A stretch of 64,000 nucleotides of DNA. Source: Ereboglobus sp. (lineage in GTDB: Bacteria; Verrucomicrobiota; Verrucomicrobiia; Opitutales; Opitutaceae). Shown here piece by piece: positions 49,177-58,275 of the stretch (position 1 is the stretch's first letter; the number at the start of each line of letters is the position of its first letter). Position numbers and translations under genes: made by a program. The stretch covers positions 62,001-126,000 of the forward strand of contig JARKRC010000027.1 of assembly GCA_029974595.1 (NCBI GenBank), given 5' to 3'. A model generated the notes under the pieces. That model was not told the origin of the DNA. It was given only the letters and a program-made list of their open reading frames with translations, and did no database searches.

Positions 49177-50700
49177 CTACGGGCCGAACTGTTTTTTGTA
49201 GAGCGCGTTGAGCCGGTCGACGTCGGCGCGCGGCACGCGGGGTTCGGCGGTGGCGAGGGCGAGCCATTGCGCGGCTTCGCCGGCTTTGTTTTGGACGATG
49301 GCGAGGCGTGTCATCAGGGTGAGCGCGACGGGCTGGCCCGGATCGGTTTTGAGCACTTCGCGGAGTTCGGCGGCGCCGTCGTCGATGCGGTTTTGCCGGA
49401 AATGGATGAGCGCGATTTCGATGCCCTCGTTTTGGCTTTCCTCCGGGCGGAGGCGGCGGGTTTCCTGGAATTGGCGGAGCGCGGCGTCGAGGTTGCCGGC
49501 GGCCTTGAGGGCGCGGGCGTATTCGCGGCGGACGGCGGCGGATTGCGGGCAATGCGCGAGTGCGAGCACGGCGTCGTCAATCGCGGTGGCGGTGTCGCCC
49601 GTGGCGTTGGAGAGCGCGATGAGCGATGTCCAGGCTGCGGCATCGGACGGAGCGAGACGGGTGGCGTGTTCGAGGCGGGCGCGCGCCTGCGCGGCATCGC
49701 CGAGGGCGGCGTGAAGTTCGCCAAGCTGGCGGTGCGTGGCCGCGTCGTCGGGCGCGAAATCGAGCGCGTGGTTGAGCAGGGCGATGGCGCGCAGGGTGTC
49801 GCCCGCCGACTGCGCGCGGACGGCGGCGGCGCGAACTTGGGCGGCATCGTAACAATCGTCGGCGAGCAAACCGAGCCACTCGTCGTCGGGAGGATGGAAG
49901 GCGCGGGTGTTTTTGGCGCGGTCGCGATTTTTTTGCGCGTCGCCGGGCTGGTTGAGTTTTTCGTGGACGGTGGCGAGGAGGTTCCAGGGGTCGGTGAAAT
50001 CGGGGTGAAGCTCGGTCGCGAGGATGAGCCGCAAACGGGCGGAGATCCATGATTGCGAGGCGATGTCGATGCGGGCGAGGCCGAGTATCGCCGAGAGACT
50101 GCCGGGGTCGTCAACCATGACGGCGCGGTAGAGCGCGGCGGCCTCGGCAGGGCGGCCGGTTTCCAGGAGCAGGTCGGCGAGCCGGAGGCGGAGCGTTGTG
50201 CGGTCAGGGGCGAGTGCGCAGGCGGACTGGAGGAGCGGGATCGCTTCGCCGGGGCGTCCGAGGTCGGCAAGGATTGCGGCCTGCAGGAAGGGCCAGCGTG
50301 GGTTTTTCGGATCGAGGCGGATGAGCGCGGGGTAGATTTGCGAGGCTTGGGCAGGGAAGCCGTTGGCGTGGTAGAGGCGGGCGAGTTCGGCGAGCGCAGT
50401 GATGGATTCGTGGCTGTATTCGCCGGCGGCGCGGTGCTCGGCATCGGCGATGCGCGCGCCGAGGATTTGCGGGAATGACGCGAGCGCGGCGGCGGGACGC
50501 TCGGGAATGGCGCCGGCGAGGGTTTTTTGGCGCGTGCCGAGGTTTTGGAGAAAAAGCGCGGCGACGATGCCGACAGCGAGAAAGGCGAACACGTATTTGA
50601 ACCAGCGCGGACGGTTGTCGGGCGGGAGTTCAAAGTCGGGCGGCGGCCCGGCGTGTGCGGTGTATGGCTGCTGGTCCTTGCGCATTGGAAGGTTTTGCAT
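49177..50700 (-). CDS. Membrane-anchored TPR protein, last gene of the lipid-pigment-like operon
   Basis: A 507-residue protein. A proline-rich cytoplasmic N-terminus is followed by one transmembrane helix at about residues 34-52 (YVFAFLAVGIVAALFLQNL). The remaining 440 residues are tetratricopeptide repeats, with recognisable units such as SITALAELARLYHANGFPAQASQIYPALIRLDPKN and PGEAIPLLQSACALAPDRTTLRLRLADLLLETGRPAEAAALYRAVM. The start could also be at 50685. It begins 24 bases after the radical SAM gene. TPR scaffolds of this type hold protein complexes at the membrane; the partner is unknown. Confidence 0.8.
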   Translation of the reverse strand: MQNLPMRKDQQPYTAHAGPPPDFELPPDNRPRWFKYVFAFLAVGIVAALFLQNLGTRQKTLAGAIPERPAAALASFPQILGARIADAEHRAAGEYSHESITALAELARLYHANGFPAQASQIYPALIRLDPKNPRWPFLQAAILADLGRPGEAIPLLQSACALAPDRTTLRLRLADLLLETGRPAEAAALYRAVMVDDPGSLSAILGLARIDIASQSWISARLRLILATELHPDFTDPWNLLATVHEKLNQPGDAQKNRDRAKNTRAFHPPDDEWLGLLADDCYDAAQVRAAAVRAQSAGDTLRAIALLNHALDFAPDDAATHRQLGELHAALGDAAQARARLEHATRLAPSDAAAWTSLIALSNATGDTATAIDDAVLALAHCPQSAAVRREYARALKAAGNLDAALRQFQETRRLRPEESQNEGIEIALIHFRQNRIDDGAAELREVLKTDPGQPVALTLMTRLAIVQNKAGEAAQWLALATAEPRVPRADVDRLNALYKKQFGP

Positions 50701-50724
50701 GGGCGCGTGCTGATGCCGCGCCCG

Positions 50725-52152
50725 TCATCGGTTTTCGCCGGACTGCTGGTAGCGTTGGAGAATTTCGATGTATTCCCACAACGGGCCGCGCAGGCCGCGG
50801 CTGCGGAGTTTTTTTATCGTGGCGACAAAGGCCGAGGGCGGGTCGCCGACAACCCAGTTGGGCGCCGTGTTGCGGAAAACCGCCAGACGCTCGTAGAGAC
50901 TTTCCACGGTCAGGGGCGGCTCGATGTGGAAACGCGGCGTGGCCAGAAAAGCCTCGCGTGTCTCGCCGGTGGCGGCCGGGCCGGATTTTTCCCAGAGCGG
51001 CGTGCCGGGGAAGATGCGCATGCCGATCGTGGCGAAATAATAGGCGCGCGGTATTTCGGCGGCGCGGGCGAGCGTTTGCTCCACGGTGCCGGGCGTTTCG
51101 CCGGGGCCGCCGAAGATGAGGAAGTGCCCGTATAGGATGCCGAGCTCGTCGGCGTAGGCGCTGACGCGGCGGATGTCCTCGTAGGTGAAAACTTTGCCGT
51201 AGGCTTTGAGGACGGGATCGGAAAAACTGTCGGCGCCAAACTCGACGTGGCGCATGCCGGCGCGCTTCATGAGCGCGAGGTGGTCGCGGGTGAGGCCGCG
51301 CGGGCTGAGGAAACACTCCCATTCCACGCCGAGGTTTGCGGAGCAGAGGGCTTCGCAGACCTCGACGAGGTGTCTTTCGTTGGTGTTGAAAACGGAATCG
51401 ACGATGAAGGTGTAGCGCACGCCGAGGTCGCGGAGGCGGGCCATTTCCTCGACGACTTGCGCGCCGGTGCGGTAGCGGCTGCGGCGGCCCTCGATGTGCG
51501 GATATGAGCAGTAGCAACATTTGAGCGGGCAGCCGCGCTGGGTTTGCACGCCGATGATCGAGCCGGCGCCGACATACGAGGCGAGGATGTCGGGCGTGTG
51601 CGCGGGCTCGGCCGTGAAGCCTGCCTGCCTGGCCGCGTATTCGTTGCAACAGGCGGCGCGGGAGGCGTCCTTCCATGCGACGCCGGGGATGGAGGAAGGC
51701 GGGCGGTTTTCGCGGAGCGCGGCGAGGAGCGCGACCAGCGGCGCCTCGCCTTCGCCGCGCACGCCGTAATCGGCGCCGGTGAGTTCGAGGAGCTCGGTCG
51801 GGAAAATGGAAAAGGCGCTGCCGCCGACGATGATCGGGGCGCGGGTGACTTTGCGGAGTGTGGCGCAGCAGTCGGCGAGGCTGCGGACGAAGGAGAGCGG
51901 GTTGTGGCTTTGGGCGTTGTCGATGTTGCGCAGCGAGAGGGCGATGAAGTCCGGCTGGAATTGCGCGACGGTTTCCTCAAGGGGGCCGCGGCTGGCGCGC
52001 GCATCCCAAAGATACGTTTCGTAGCCGGCTGCGCGCAGCGCGCCGTCGATGTAAGCGAGCCCGAGCGGATAAACAGGGTAGGGCTGGTCGTAGGTGTTGA
52101 GGTTGACGAGCAAGACGCACGGCGCGGCGGACTGGAGGCTTTGCGTATCCAT
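50725..52152 (-). CDS. B12-binding-domain radical SAM protein
   Basis: A 475-residue enzyme. The N-terminal part (VLLVNLNTYDQPYPVYPLGLAYIDGALRAAGYETYLWDA and IIVGGSAFSIFPTELLELTG) has the cobalamin-binding Rossmann fold. The radical SAM motif is CPLKCCYC (C-x3-C-x2-C), binding the 4Fe-4S cluster. FGADSFSDPVLKAYGK and HFLIFGGPGETPGT belong to the TIM-barrel. Such class B enzymes methylate unreactive carbons or rearrange rings on lipid and antibiotic precursors. It starts three bases after the exporter stop codon, so it clearly belongs to the operon, where it may modify the acyl or aryl product. Confidence 0.9.
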   Translation of the reverse strand: MDTQSLQSAAPCVLLVNLNTYDQPYPVYPLGLAYIDGALRAAGYETYLWDARASRGPLEETVAQFQPDFIALSLRNIDNAQSHNPLSFVRSLADCCATLRKVTRAPIIVGGSAFSIFPTELLELTGADYGVRGEGEAPLVALLAALRENRPPSSIPGVAWKDASRAACCNEYAARQAGFTAEPAHTPDILASYVGAGSIIGVQTQRGCPLKCCYCSYPHIEGRRSRYRTGAQVVEEMARLRDLGVRYTFIVDSVFNTNERHLVEVCEALCSANLGVEWECFLSPRGLTRDHLALMKRAGMRHVEFGADSFSDPVLKAYGKVFTYEDIRRVSAYADELGILYGHFLIFGGPGETPGTVEQTLARAAEIPRAYYFATIGMRIFPGTPLWEKSGPAATGETREAFLATPRFHIEPPLTVESLYERLAVFRNTAPNWVVGDPPSAFVATIKKLRSRGLRGPLWEYIEILQRYQQSGENR

Positions 52153-52155
52153 GAT

Positions 52156-54462
52156 TCAATTACAAGTGGCGGCGGATGGCTTTGCGGCCCGCTTCAGTTC
52201 AACCACGACGAGGGCCGAGAGCACGATCAGCGCGACGGTGACGCCGAGGGCGGAGACGACCGGGATGCTGCTGCACGCAAGCACGCCGAAGGATGCCGCG
52301 GTGCTGAGCGCGGAGAGGCGGATGGACGGCGGCGGCTGCTCCTTGCGCGCGTCGTTTTCGGCGGTGAAGATGGCGTAGTTGTGACTGAGGCAGACGCCGA
52401 GGAACGCGCCGAGGAGATGAAAGAGGTTGAGCGTCACGCCGCAGAGGCCGAGCACGCCGAAGGCAAACAGGCAGGAGCCGACGGGCGTCGTGAAAATGAG
52501 GGTGCCGCGTTTCACGCCATAGATGAGCCACATGCTCAGGCCGACAAGCCCGAGCCCGATGGCGCTGAGGCGGAGCGCGGAGACGCGGTAGCGGCCGAAA
52601 AGTTTGTCGAGCGACTCGATCTGGTTGAGGCTGACGGTGGACAATCCTGCGGGAGGTTCGACGGCGGGTGCGGGATGATCGGCGGCGGTGATGAGGAAAC
52701 TGGCGCCGGGAGCGTCGGACATGAGAAGCGCGACCTGGCCGCGGAGCGAGGAGGCGAGGGCGGAGACGGCCTGGTCGTAGCTGCGGGCGGGGGTAAAATT
52801 TTTCCAGGCGTTGAAAAACGGTTCAAATTCAGAGGCATTGAAGCCGTGGCGGTCGAGCGCGACGCGGAGGGCGTCGGGGAAGGACCGCAGTTCTTCAAGG
52901 CGCGCGGGGAGCGCGTCGTAATCGGCTTGCAACGGGAGCGCGTAGCCGGGCGAGGCGGTGGCGGCGCCGGGAAATTGAGCCTCGTGCCATGCGTTGAATT
53001 GTTCGAGCGCGGCGCGGGTGGTGGCGATGTTTTCGCCGCGCGTGAGATAAATGGTGCGCGATGCGGTGTCGCCGAAAAACGCGCGGAGCTCGGCGGCGTC
53101 CCTTGTGAGTTGGGGCAGGCGCGGCTGGAGATCCAGGGTGCTGTCGCGCCAGTGCAGCCGCCACGGGCCGGCGAGGGCGACGAGCACGCCGAGGGCGAGG
53201 ATTGCGATGGCGGCGCGGCGGGCGGTTTTGCCGGGCCGGGCCTGAATGCCGGCGAAGGCGCGTGCCTGCATGAACGGGTCTTTGATTTGCGCGAACCAGA
53301 GGACGGCGGTGACAAGCGCGCAGAGCAGGCCGGTGCTCACGAACACGCCGAGCTGGCGGATGAGCGGGAGGTCGGAAAAAAGCAGGAGCGAGAAGCCGAG
53401 CACGGTTGTCAGCGCGCTGCCGAGGAGCGGCTTCATCAGCCGGCGGACTTTTGCGGAATACGGTTCGCCGGGTATTTTCCGCGGCTGGAGGTAGAGATAA
53501 AAACCGTAGTCGATCGAGACGCCGGCGAGCATGAGGCCGAGCACGAAAACGAGGACGTGGACACGCTCGAAGCAGAGCGTGACGGCGACGCACGCGCCGA
53601 GAAGCGCGCCGAGGATGACAGGGGCGAGGTTGAGCGTGCCGGCGATTCGCGGGAGGCAGATGGCGGCGACGCCGAGGACGGCGAGCAGGGTGAGCAGCGT
53701 GCCGAAAATCAATTCGTGCATGATGCTCCGTTTGCTTTCGGCGGCGAAACGGCTGATGGCGGTCCACCGAAGCGTGGCGTCGGGGGCGATTTTTTTTGCG
53801 GCTTCGAGGGCGGCATCCACGGCGTCGAAAACGGGTTTCTGCCCCGCCTCGGCGAGAGGCTTTTCGCGGGTGAGCGTCCAGATGAGCGCGGTGTCGCCGG
53901 GGACGACAGCGGAGCCGGCGTCGAGGGACTGGACCTTTTCCACGAGCGAGGGGAGAAGGAGAAGCGGGTCGTGGGGAAGCAGGTCGGCAAAGGCAAGGGC
54001 TTCGGGTTTGCCCATGAAACGTTCGAGGCTGGCGGCGGTTTTTTCGGCGAGCGCGGCCGGGTCGGACGATTCGTTTTTTGCGAGCCATCCGGGGAGGAGG
54101 AGTTCGAAGCGCTGCTCGAAGATTTGCCGGGCAAGGGCGTTGCGCGAAGCGGTGTCGGCGGCGGCTTCGACCTCGGAAAACGCGCCGCTGGCGGAAAGCG
54201 AGCCGATGAAGGCGGCGGTCGCGCGGTCGCGGTTGTCGTCACCGCCGGGGACACGGAGGGCGAAGAGCGCGACGCGCGCCTGCTTTTCGTCGGCGAGCGC
54301 GCGGATGACGGCGAGCTCGGGGGCGCGCTCTGTGGCGGGGATAAGGTCGAGGACGCTGGTGGAGATTTTTTTGGAGTAATCGAGCGAGGCAAGCCACGCC
54401 GCGCCGGCAAGCGCGCTGACGAGCAGGAAGAGGCGGGCAGGCGTTTTGCTCAGGAAATTCAT
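52156..54462 (-). CDS. RND/MMPL-type exporter
   Basis: A 768-residue inner-membrane protein with the MMPL layout: one N-terminal helix, a large periplasmic domain (about residues 30-245), five helices (SIMHELIFGTLLTLLAVLGVAAI, and the LVFVLGLMLAGVSIDYGFYLYLQ signature), a second periplasmic domain, and five more helices with HLLGAFLGVCLSHNYAIF. The GVSIDYGFYL segment matches the conserved Asp-Tyr region of MMPL proteins. Related exporters move aryl-polyene and other lipid products across the inner membrane. It overlaps the LolA-like gene by four bases. Confidence 0.88.
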   Translation of the reverse strand: MNFLSKTPARLFLLVSALAGAAWLASLDYSKKISTSVLDLIPATERAPELAVIRALADEKQARVALFALRVPGGDDNRDRATAAFIGSLSASGAFSEVEAAADTASRNALARQIFEQRFELLLPGWLAKNESSDPAALAEKTAASLERFMGKPEALAFADLLPHDPLLLLPSLVEKVQSLDAGSAVVPGDTALIWTLTREKPLAEAGQKPVFDAVDAALEAAKKIAPDATLRWTAISRFAAESKRSIMHELIFGTLLTLLAVLGVAAICLPRIAGTLNLAPVILGALLGACVAVTLCFERVHVLVFVLGLMLAGVSIDYGFYLYLQPRKIPGEPYSAKVRRLMKPLLGSALTTVLGFSLLLFSDLPLIRQLGVFVSTGLLCALVTAVLWFAQIKDPFMQARAFAGIQARPGKTARRAAIAILALGVLVALAGPWRLHWRDSTLDLQPRLPQLTRDAAELRAFFGDTASRTIYLTRGENIATTRAALEQFNAWHEAQFPGAATASPGYALPLQADYDALPARLEELRSFPDALRVALDRHGFNASEFEPFFNAWKNFTPARSYDQAVSALASSLRGQVALLMSDAPGASFLITAADHPAPAVEPPAGLSTVSLNQIESLDKLFGRYRVSALRLSAIGLGLVGLSMWLIYGVKRGTLIFTTPVGSCLFAFGVLGLCGVTLNLFHLLGAFLGVCLSHNYAIFTAENDARKEQPPPSIRLSALSTAASFGVLACSSIPVVSALGVTVALIVLSALVVVELKRAAKPSAATCN

Positions 54463-55115
54463 TTGTCCGTGCGGAAGTAGTTTTGCAGCTCGGCTTCGGT
54501 GAAGGTCATGCCGGATTTGGTTTCGCCGACGAGGACTTCGACGCGGAGTTTGGGAGAGGTGTTGAAGCTGAGCGTTTTTATGTCGGTGCCCGCGCCAGTG
54601 ACGACGATCGCGCCGAGGGCTTCGGCGAGTTTTTTATTGAGCGGAACAAAATCGAACCGCCAGTCGCCGGCATCGCGCGCGGCATGGACCGTGAACTGAT
54701 TAAAAAGCTCGCCGATGTCGAAGCGCATGACAGGGAGAAGGGCGGTGACGAGGCCGGCGTCGCGCGTCCCGGCCTTGATCTGGCGCGCGCGGCCCTTGGC
54801 GTCGCGGAGGAGCAGGCCGCGCGTGTCGATGACGGTGAGCGTTTCTTCGGGCTCGGTGTAGCGGAGGCTCAGGCCGGTGTCGGGAATGAGGCGCATCTCG
54901 CCTTGGAGCACGACGGGGTTTTTGCGCGCGGCGAAGTGGCGGTTTTCGGTGAAAGTGGAATACGTCGCGCCCTTTGCCGCGAGCGCGGAGAAGAGCCAGC
55001 GCCATTCGTCGGCTCCGGCGGAGTCGCGCTCGATGACGGGGCCGCGCTCCGCGGGCGGGGCGGCGTGAAGCGGCGCGAGCAGCGCGAGGAATAGCGGAAG
55101 GAGGATTTTTTTCAT
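54459..55115 (-). CDS. LolA-like outer-membrane lipoprotein carrier protein
   Basis: A 218-residue periplasmic protein. The start at 55115 gives the signal peptide MKKILLPLFLALLAPLHAA. The mature part follows the LolA pattern: TFTENRHFAARKNPVVLQGEMRLIPDTGLSLRYTEPE, LTVIDTRGLLLRDAKG, and VTGAGTDIKTLSFNTSP. LolA-like proteins recur in aryl-polyene clusters and probably carry the lipid product through the periplasm to the outer membrane. Four-base overlaps on both sides (glycosyltransferase and exporter) show tight coupling. Confidence 0.85.
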   Translation of the reverse strand: MKKILLPLFLALLAPLHAAPPAERGPVIERDSAGADEWRWLFSALAAKGATYSTFTENRHFAARKNPVVLQGEMRLIPDTGLSLRYTEPEETLTVIDTRGLLLRDAKGRARQIKAGTRDAGLVTALLPVMRFDIGELFNQFTVHAARDAGDWRFDFVPLNKKLAEALGAIVVTGAGTDIKTLSFNTSPKLRVEVLVGETKSGMTFTEAELQNYFRTDK

Positions 55116-55888
55116 GCGGATGAGGAGGCGCGTTTTTTTTGGGCGCGGCGGGCGGCGGGCCATTCGCGGAGAAGCAGCGCGATGAGGAGGCGTGTGTGCA
55201 GCCAGACCATGCGGATGTTGTCGCGCAGGTAATGAAAATGCGAGACGCCGCCTTCATCGCGCGAGAGGTATTTGCAGGCGGCGGGGATGTTGACCACGGG
55301 AACGCCGGCCCAGAAGAGGCGCACGGCGAGTTCAGGATCGAAATCGTAATGGCGCGCGAACCATGCGCGGTTCATGGCGGCAACAAGGGGCGCGAGCGGA
55401 TAAACGCGAAAGCCGAAAAGCGGGTCGTCGATGCCGCCGCCGAGGCATTCGAGGCGGACGATGCCGATGCTGAGTTTGCGGCCCTTCATGCGGACGGACG
55501 GAGCCTCGGGGCCGAAGACGGGCTTGCCGAGCACGAGGGCGGCGGGCGCGGCTTGCGATGCCGCCATGAAATCCTGGATGCGGCCGGCGGGATGCTGGCC
55601 GTCGGCGTCCATGACAAGGGCGTGCGTGTAGCCTTCGGCGAGGGCGAGTTGCGAGGCGTGAAGCACCGCGGCGCCTTTGCCGGAATTTTTTTTGCGGACA
55701 AGGACGCGAAGGCCAGCTTGCGCGGAGACGAGGCTTTGAATGGCGGCGGCGCTGTCGTCCGTGCTGCCATCGATCACGACCCACACGGGCGCCCAATGCG
55801 CGAGGGCGTCGCGCACGGTCTGGCAGAGGAGCTGCGCGCCGGTGTTGTAGCTTGGGATGAAAACGATGTGGGTGCGCGAAGGAGTCAT
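55112..55888 (-). CDS. Family 2 glycosyltransferase
   Basis: A 258-residue cytoplasmic or membrane-associated GT-A enzyme. It begins HIVFIPSYNTGAQLLCQTV, then VVIDGSTDDS with the first acidic residue pair, and ALVMDADGQHP with the metal-binding DxD. The C-terminal region GGIDDPLFGFRVYPL and RDEGGVSHFHYLRDNIRMV resembles dolichol-phosphate-mannose-synthase-like and aryl-polyene-type GT2 proteins. In many aryl-polyene clusters GT2 is fused to an acyltransferase; here they are separate genes overlapping by four bases. Confidence 0.88.
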   Translation of the reverse strand: MTPSRTHIVFIPSYNTGAQLLCQTVRDALAHWAPVWVVIDGSTDDSAAAIQSLVSAQAGLRVLVRKKNSGKGAAVLHASQLALAEGYTHALVMDADGQHPAGRIQDFMAASQAAPAALVLGKPVFGPEAPSVRMKGRKLSIGIVRLECLGGGIDDPLFGFRVYPLAPLVAAMNRAWFARHYDFDPELAVRLFWAGVPVVNIPAACKYLSRDEGGVSHFHYLRDNIRMVWLHTRLLIALLLREWPAARRAQKKRASSSA

Positions 55889-56628
55889 TTGGAAAGGAGC
55901 GCGGCGAGGTGGCCCTCGATCTCGGAGGAAAGGGCGGCGGCGGTTTTATGCGGATCGTGCGGCCAGACGCGGTCGAGCGTGAAGTCCATCGTGGCGGGCA
56001 GGACGTCCGGAATTTTCCACCACGGGCGCCCGCGCGTGACGAAGCCGGCCGATGCGCGCACGGTGATGAGTCGCACGGGCGCGGCGGCGCGGAGGGCGAT
56101 GAGCGCGAAGCCGGGTTTGAAAGGGTTCAGCGTCGTGCCGGGCTGCGTGCGGGTGCCCTCCGGAAAAATGAGCAGCGACGAGCCGGCGCGGATTTTGTCG
56201 GACACGGCGCGGATCATGTTGACGTCGTTCGAGCCGGTGACGAAGCCGGCGGTGATGGCGGCGGCGCCGAGCGCGGGGTTGCTCATGATCGCGGGTTTCA
56301 CGACGCAGATGGAGTCGGGAAGGCGCCCGAGCAGGATCGGCGCGTCGACGAGCGCAGGGTGATTGGAAATATAAACGGTTCCGGACGCGAGGGGCTCGTC
56401 GAAATTTTTCCAGGTGATGCGCAGGATGCCGCTTGCGCGGAACCACCCGATCCAGGCGCGAAAAAGGCCGCGCTGGACGGCGCGCATTTTTTTGTGGAGA
56501 CCCTCGCGTTCGCGCCAGGGCAGGAGCGGCAGGCTGCACACGCTGAGCAGAAAGCCGACGCCCATGAACAGGCCCCACGAGGCGTAGTAGGCGAGGGAGT
56601 AATAGAGTTTTTTGAGGAAAGGGATCAT
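55885..56628 (-). CDS. PlsC-like 1-acyl-glycerol-3-phosphate-type acyltransferase
   Basis: A 247-residue membrane acyltransferase. The start at 56628 (MIPFLKKLYYSLAYYASWGLFMGVGFLL) gives an N-terminal membrane helix. The catalytic HX4D motif is NHPALVD, and the FPEGTRT motif is present, with FKPGFALIALRAAAPV after it. It overlaps the upstream acyltransferase gene by four bases and the GT2 gene by four. It presumably esterifies the cluster's product with an acyl chain from ACP or CoA. Confidence 0.88.
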   Translation of the reverse strand: MIPFLKKLYYSLAYYASWGLFMGVGFLLSVCSLPLLPWREREGLHKKMRAVQRGLFRAWIGWFRASGILRITWKNFDEPLASGTVYISNHPALVDAPILLGRLPDSICVVKPAIMSNPALGAAAITAGFVTGSNDVNMIRAVSDKIRAGSSLLIFPEGTRTQPGTTLNPFKPGFALIALRAAAPVRLITVRASAGFVTRGRPWWKIPDVLPATMDFTLDRVWPHDPHKTAAALSSEIEGHLAALLSK

Positions 56629-57572
56629 GCGGCGGCGCCCCGGGGCGGCGGAGCTGGAGAAATCGGTGAGGGAGAATTCCAAGGGATGAAATTGAACCAG
56701 AGGCAGGGGTTTTCGCGGAGGTTTTTTTCGAGCCTGCGCAGGAATTCCTGAAAATGTTGATGGCCGCGCGCGAGAGTGGCGGCGCGGGTTTCGCCGGGGA
56801 TGACTTCGAAGCGTGGCGAGGCGTGGAGAACGGCGACATCCGGGCTTTGCGGCGTGCCGAAGGCGAGGATGACGGGGCGTTTGAAAATCGCGGCGAGGAT
56901 GTAGATGGTGATGGGAAAGCGCCGCTTCGCGCCGAGAAAATCGAACTCGGCGGTGCGCGCGCTGTATTCGCAACGGTCGCATTGGAGGGCGATGGTGCCG
57001 CCCGCCGAGGCGGCGTCCTTGAGCGCGTAGATGAGTTCCTGCGGGTCGTTGACCCAGATGAACGCAATGCGCCCGCCGTATTTTTGCGCGAACTTTTCCG
57101 TGTCGTGCGAGTTGCCCACGCGTTCGCGCACGATGTAGGTTTTTTTGTGGATGCCGGCGTAGTTTTCGTCGCCAATCTGGAAGCCCTGCATGTCGGAATT
57201 GCCGACGTGGAAGGTGCCGAGCAGGATGTCGCCGCCGGTTTCCATCCAGTGCCTGAAGTCGTCCGCGCCGGGGCCGTAGATGGTTTTGTGCGGGCGGCCG
57301 TTGAGGACGCGCAGCTTGGTCATCAGCGATTCCTCGAAGGCGAAGAAATGCCGGAACACATCGCGCCACGAAGGGCGGCGGCCAAGCGCGAACGAAAGGT
57401 ATTCGCGCGAATGGCGGCGCTCCCCGGGCATGAAGACCATCGCGATGAGCGTGCCGATTGCGCGGAAGGGTTTATAGATGAACTCAGGCGTAATAATGTC
57501 GGCGGTACGCAGGAAGCGGTAGCCCCAGTTTGGGCCGGGATTGCGGCGGCATGTGTCGTCTGCTTGTGGCAT
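56625..57572 (-). CDS. Lipid A-type (LpxL/HtrB-like) acyltransferase
   Basis: About 315 residues from the preferred ATG at 57572; an alternative in-frame ATG at 57671 would overlap the preceding gene. The HX4D catalytic motif is HVGNSD, in the context GGDILLGTFHVGNSDMQGF, as in the lysophospholipid/lipid A acyltransferase group. TIALQCDRCEYSARTAEFDFLGAKRRFPITIYILA corresponds to the conserved second half (the GxxDRRxG-like region). It is one of two different acyltransferases in the operon. Confidence 0.82.
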   Translation of the reverse strand: MPQADDTCRRNPGPNWGYRFLRTADIITPEFIYKPFRAIGTLIAMVFMPGERRHSREYLSFALGRRPSWRDVFRHFFAFEESLMTKLRVLNGRPHKTIYGPGADDFRHWMETGGDILLGTFHVGNSDMQGFQIGDENYAGIHKKTYIVRERVGNSHDTEKFAQKYGGRIAFIWVNDPQELIYALKDAASAGGTIALQCDRCEYSARTAEFDFLGAKRRFPITIYILAAIFKRPVILAFGTPQSPDVAVLHASPRFEVIPGETRAATLARGHQHFQEFLRRLEKNLRENPCLWFNFIPWNSPSPISPAPPPRGAAA

Positions 57573-57606
57573 CGCGGTGCGGTGGCTGCGCGAGGGCGGC
57601 TTCGCG

Positions 57607-58275
57607 CTATCGCCATGAAAGCGTGGTGCGCCAGCCGGGCGCAATGACGCCGGAGAAATTTTTTCGTGCATGCAACAGGTCAAACCAGTCGCCCGGTGGA
57701 AGAGGCGTGGCTTCGGCGGCGTCGGGTTCCATGACGATGCTGCCGGCCGGCTGGAGGGCGGAGGCGGCGTTGTCCTTTGGCAGGAGGATCATGCCGTATG
57801 CATAAGCACGGGAACTGGCGCTGTCGATGCTGGTGAGCCAGGAGCCGCGTTCTTCGCCGCCGCACAGGAGCACGCACGGCGCGGGGGAGAGGAAGGCGGC
57901 AAGAATCGAGTGTCCGGCGAGGCAGCCGCCGTCCGCCATCGGGAAAAACTCCCCGACCGGCTGGGCGCGGCGGATCATGCCTTGCTGGACGGCGCCGGGA
58001 TGAATGGAGGATTGGAAGCCGGTGGGGCTGGGCGTGGGGAAACTTTCGAGATAATTTTCGAGGGTGCGGCCTTCGCCGAATTGCGTGGCGTAAATGATCG
58101 CGTCGTCGCTGCGCGGGCCGAGTTCGCCGATGATGGCGCTCATGAGCATTCCGAGCTGCGTCATGCGCCGGGCCGCGCCGGGAGGGAAGGCGGCCTTGAG
58201 GCGTTCGCGCGTGGCGGCGATGTCCTCGCTGCCGGCGTCGTCGGTGCGGATAGTCTGGATGAGGCGTTCAAGCAT
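57607..58275 (-). CDS. Ketosynthase-like protein with only the N-terminal thiolase half (Ketoacyl-synt_2 type)
   Basis: A 222-residue protein. The start at 58275 overlaps the ketosynthase gene by eight bases. The pattern AAFPPGAARRMTQLGMLMSAII, DDAIIYATQFGEGRTLENYLESFP, SPTGFQSSIHPGAVQQ and SPAPCVLLCGGEE matches the short beta-ketoacyl-synthase N-terminal family found in aryl-polyene clusters. The HX-type C-terminal histidines of a full ketosynthase are absent. A Cys lies in DGGCLAGHS, but not in a TACSS-like context. It probably acts as a non-catalytic partner, like a chain-length factor, of the adjacent ketosynthase. Confidence 0.72.
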   Translation of the reverse strand: MLERLIQTIRTDDAGSEDIAATRERLKAAFPPGAARRMTQLGMLMSAIIGELGPRSDDAIIYATQFGEGRTLENYLESFPTPSPTGFQSSIHPGAVQQGMIRRAQPVGEFFPMADGGCLAGHSILAAFLSPAPCVLLCGGEERGSWLTSIDSASSRAYAYGMILLPKDNAASALQPAGSIVMEPDAAEATPLPPGDWFDLLHARKNFSGVIAPGWRTTLSWR